In this document: positions 63,478 through 64,000 of the stretch, piece after piece
Layout of the letters: each line of letters starts with the position of its first letter
How positions within the stretch are numbered: the stretch's first letter is position 1
Source of the DNA: Chrysoperla carnea
Lineage: Eukaryota; Arthropoda; Insecta; Neuroptera; Chrysopidae
Reading direction: 5' to 3'
Assembly (NCBI RefSeq): GCF_905475395.1
Contig: NC_058339.1
Location: 49,671,172-49,735,171 of the forward strand
DNA: 64,000 bases
Program-made: the position numbers and the translations under genes
Notes under the pieces: model-generated
What the model was told of the DNA's origin: nothing
What the model saw: only the letters and a program-made list of their open reading frames with translations
Database searches by the model: none

Positions 63478-64000
63478 TACACACTGAGTTACAAAAATGA
63501 ACATAGATTATATTTTCATAGAACTTTCTTGTCTTCTTAATTTAAATTGAATGGAAGTACACGAACGAATAATTAATTAAAATAAGTTGGTTTTAGAACA
63601 TATTAGAAGAATTATACATTATCGTTGACATAATAAATATAGAACAAGTAAAGTATTTAATACCATTTTATTAAGTACATTTTGATTAAAAATTGTGTAC
63701 AAACAAACATTATTTTATTGAATACTGATAAAACTGTTCTGTTTTAATACCATTTAATTTAAAGGAATGGTTTGCTGTTGTTGCTAATTTATTCATTTAT
63801 TTAATTTATTGCAATCAAAATTACTTGAAAAGTTTAATATGCATATGTAAAATAATAATAAACAAGTGAAAACAAACAATTGACTGAGTTAATTGTTGAA
63901 ATACCACGTATAGACAGTGTTGATTACTCTATCACATTACACATATACCTATACATGGCACACATACATAACTGATAATCCCATATTAATACATACCATA

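Larger units (their letters stand above)
58639..64000. other. Upstream of gene C exon 2: presumed intron/5' flank
   Basis: Gene C must have a coding exon before 58638, but no phase-1 donor preceded by an IIA-like end was found here. The stretch contains the SINE, open frame, foldback and MITEs listed below, with AT-rich DNA between them. Confidence 0.5.

Noticed and set aside
63281-63484. 67-codon minus-strand open frame
   Set aside because: Contained in the M3 MITE with its TIR at one end.
1-64000. CRISPR arrays, operons, riboswitches or viral genes
   Set aside because: No regularly spaced identical repeats and no bacterial gene spacing. Direct repeats found are two-copy tandems or dispersed insect transposons, and no viral or transposase protein was recognised in any frame.

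Overview
The window is AT-rich (roughly three quarters A+T by eye) animal nuclear DNA, almost certainly from an insect. The reasons are three spliced genes of the insect facilitated trehalose/sugar transporter (Tret1-like) group, introns of about 10 kb with GT-AG ends, and a dense load of small non-autonomous transposons (Helitron-like elements, TA- and TTAA-flanked MITEs, foldback elements, a tRNA-like SINE). I cannot fix the order or species from sequence alone.

Coding content is one tandem cluster of sugar-porter (MFS, SLC2-like) genes, all head-to-tail on the minus strand. Gene A has exons 16814-16880, 7247-7507 and 4586-5724 and encodes 488 aa. Gene B has exons 40502-40667 and 28939-30251 and encodes 492 aa. 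A second candidate first exon for gene B lies at 43142-43196 and would give an alternative short N-terminus. Gene C has exons 58372-58638 and 47412-48463; its first coding exon was not found. All join in the same phase (phase 1 after a Gly at the first junction, phase 1 inside a Glu codon at the second). Gene B lacks the second intron that A and C share. All three proteins keep the structural MFS signatures (GRR/GRK loops, PESP-like and PETKG-like motifs) but differ from typical glucose/trehalose porters at the TM7 Q-Q-x-S-G-x-N motif and have Phe where TM10 usually carries Trp. Substrate is therefore uncertain.

Region by region: 1-4585 has no convincing gene. 4586-16880 is gene A; its 9.3-kb first intron carries a foldback element, a TIR MITE ending in a (TA)34 tract, and two head-to-tail Helitron-like copies. 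16881-28938 is intergenic, with a MITE into which a pogo-like MITE and a hairpin element have inserted. 28939-43196 is gene B; its 10.3-kb intron holds a young TTAA-flanked MITE, a 1.3-kb TA-flanked element with many copies of a C/G-rich motif, and several Helitron-like copies. 43197-47411 is very AT-rich intergenic DNA. 47412-58638 is the visible part of gene C, with a 9.9-kb intron and a decayed 5S rRNA copy. 58639-64000 contains a tRNA-like SINE, a 155-codon open frame of unknown meaning, a foldback element, the second near-identical TTAA MITE and an abutting TIR MITE.

No bacterial-type features (operons, CRISPR arrays, riboswitches) are present. I see no intact transposase, reverse transcriptase or viral gene; every mobile element recognised is non-autonomous.
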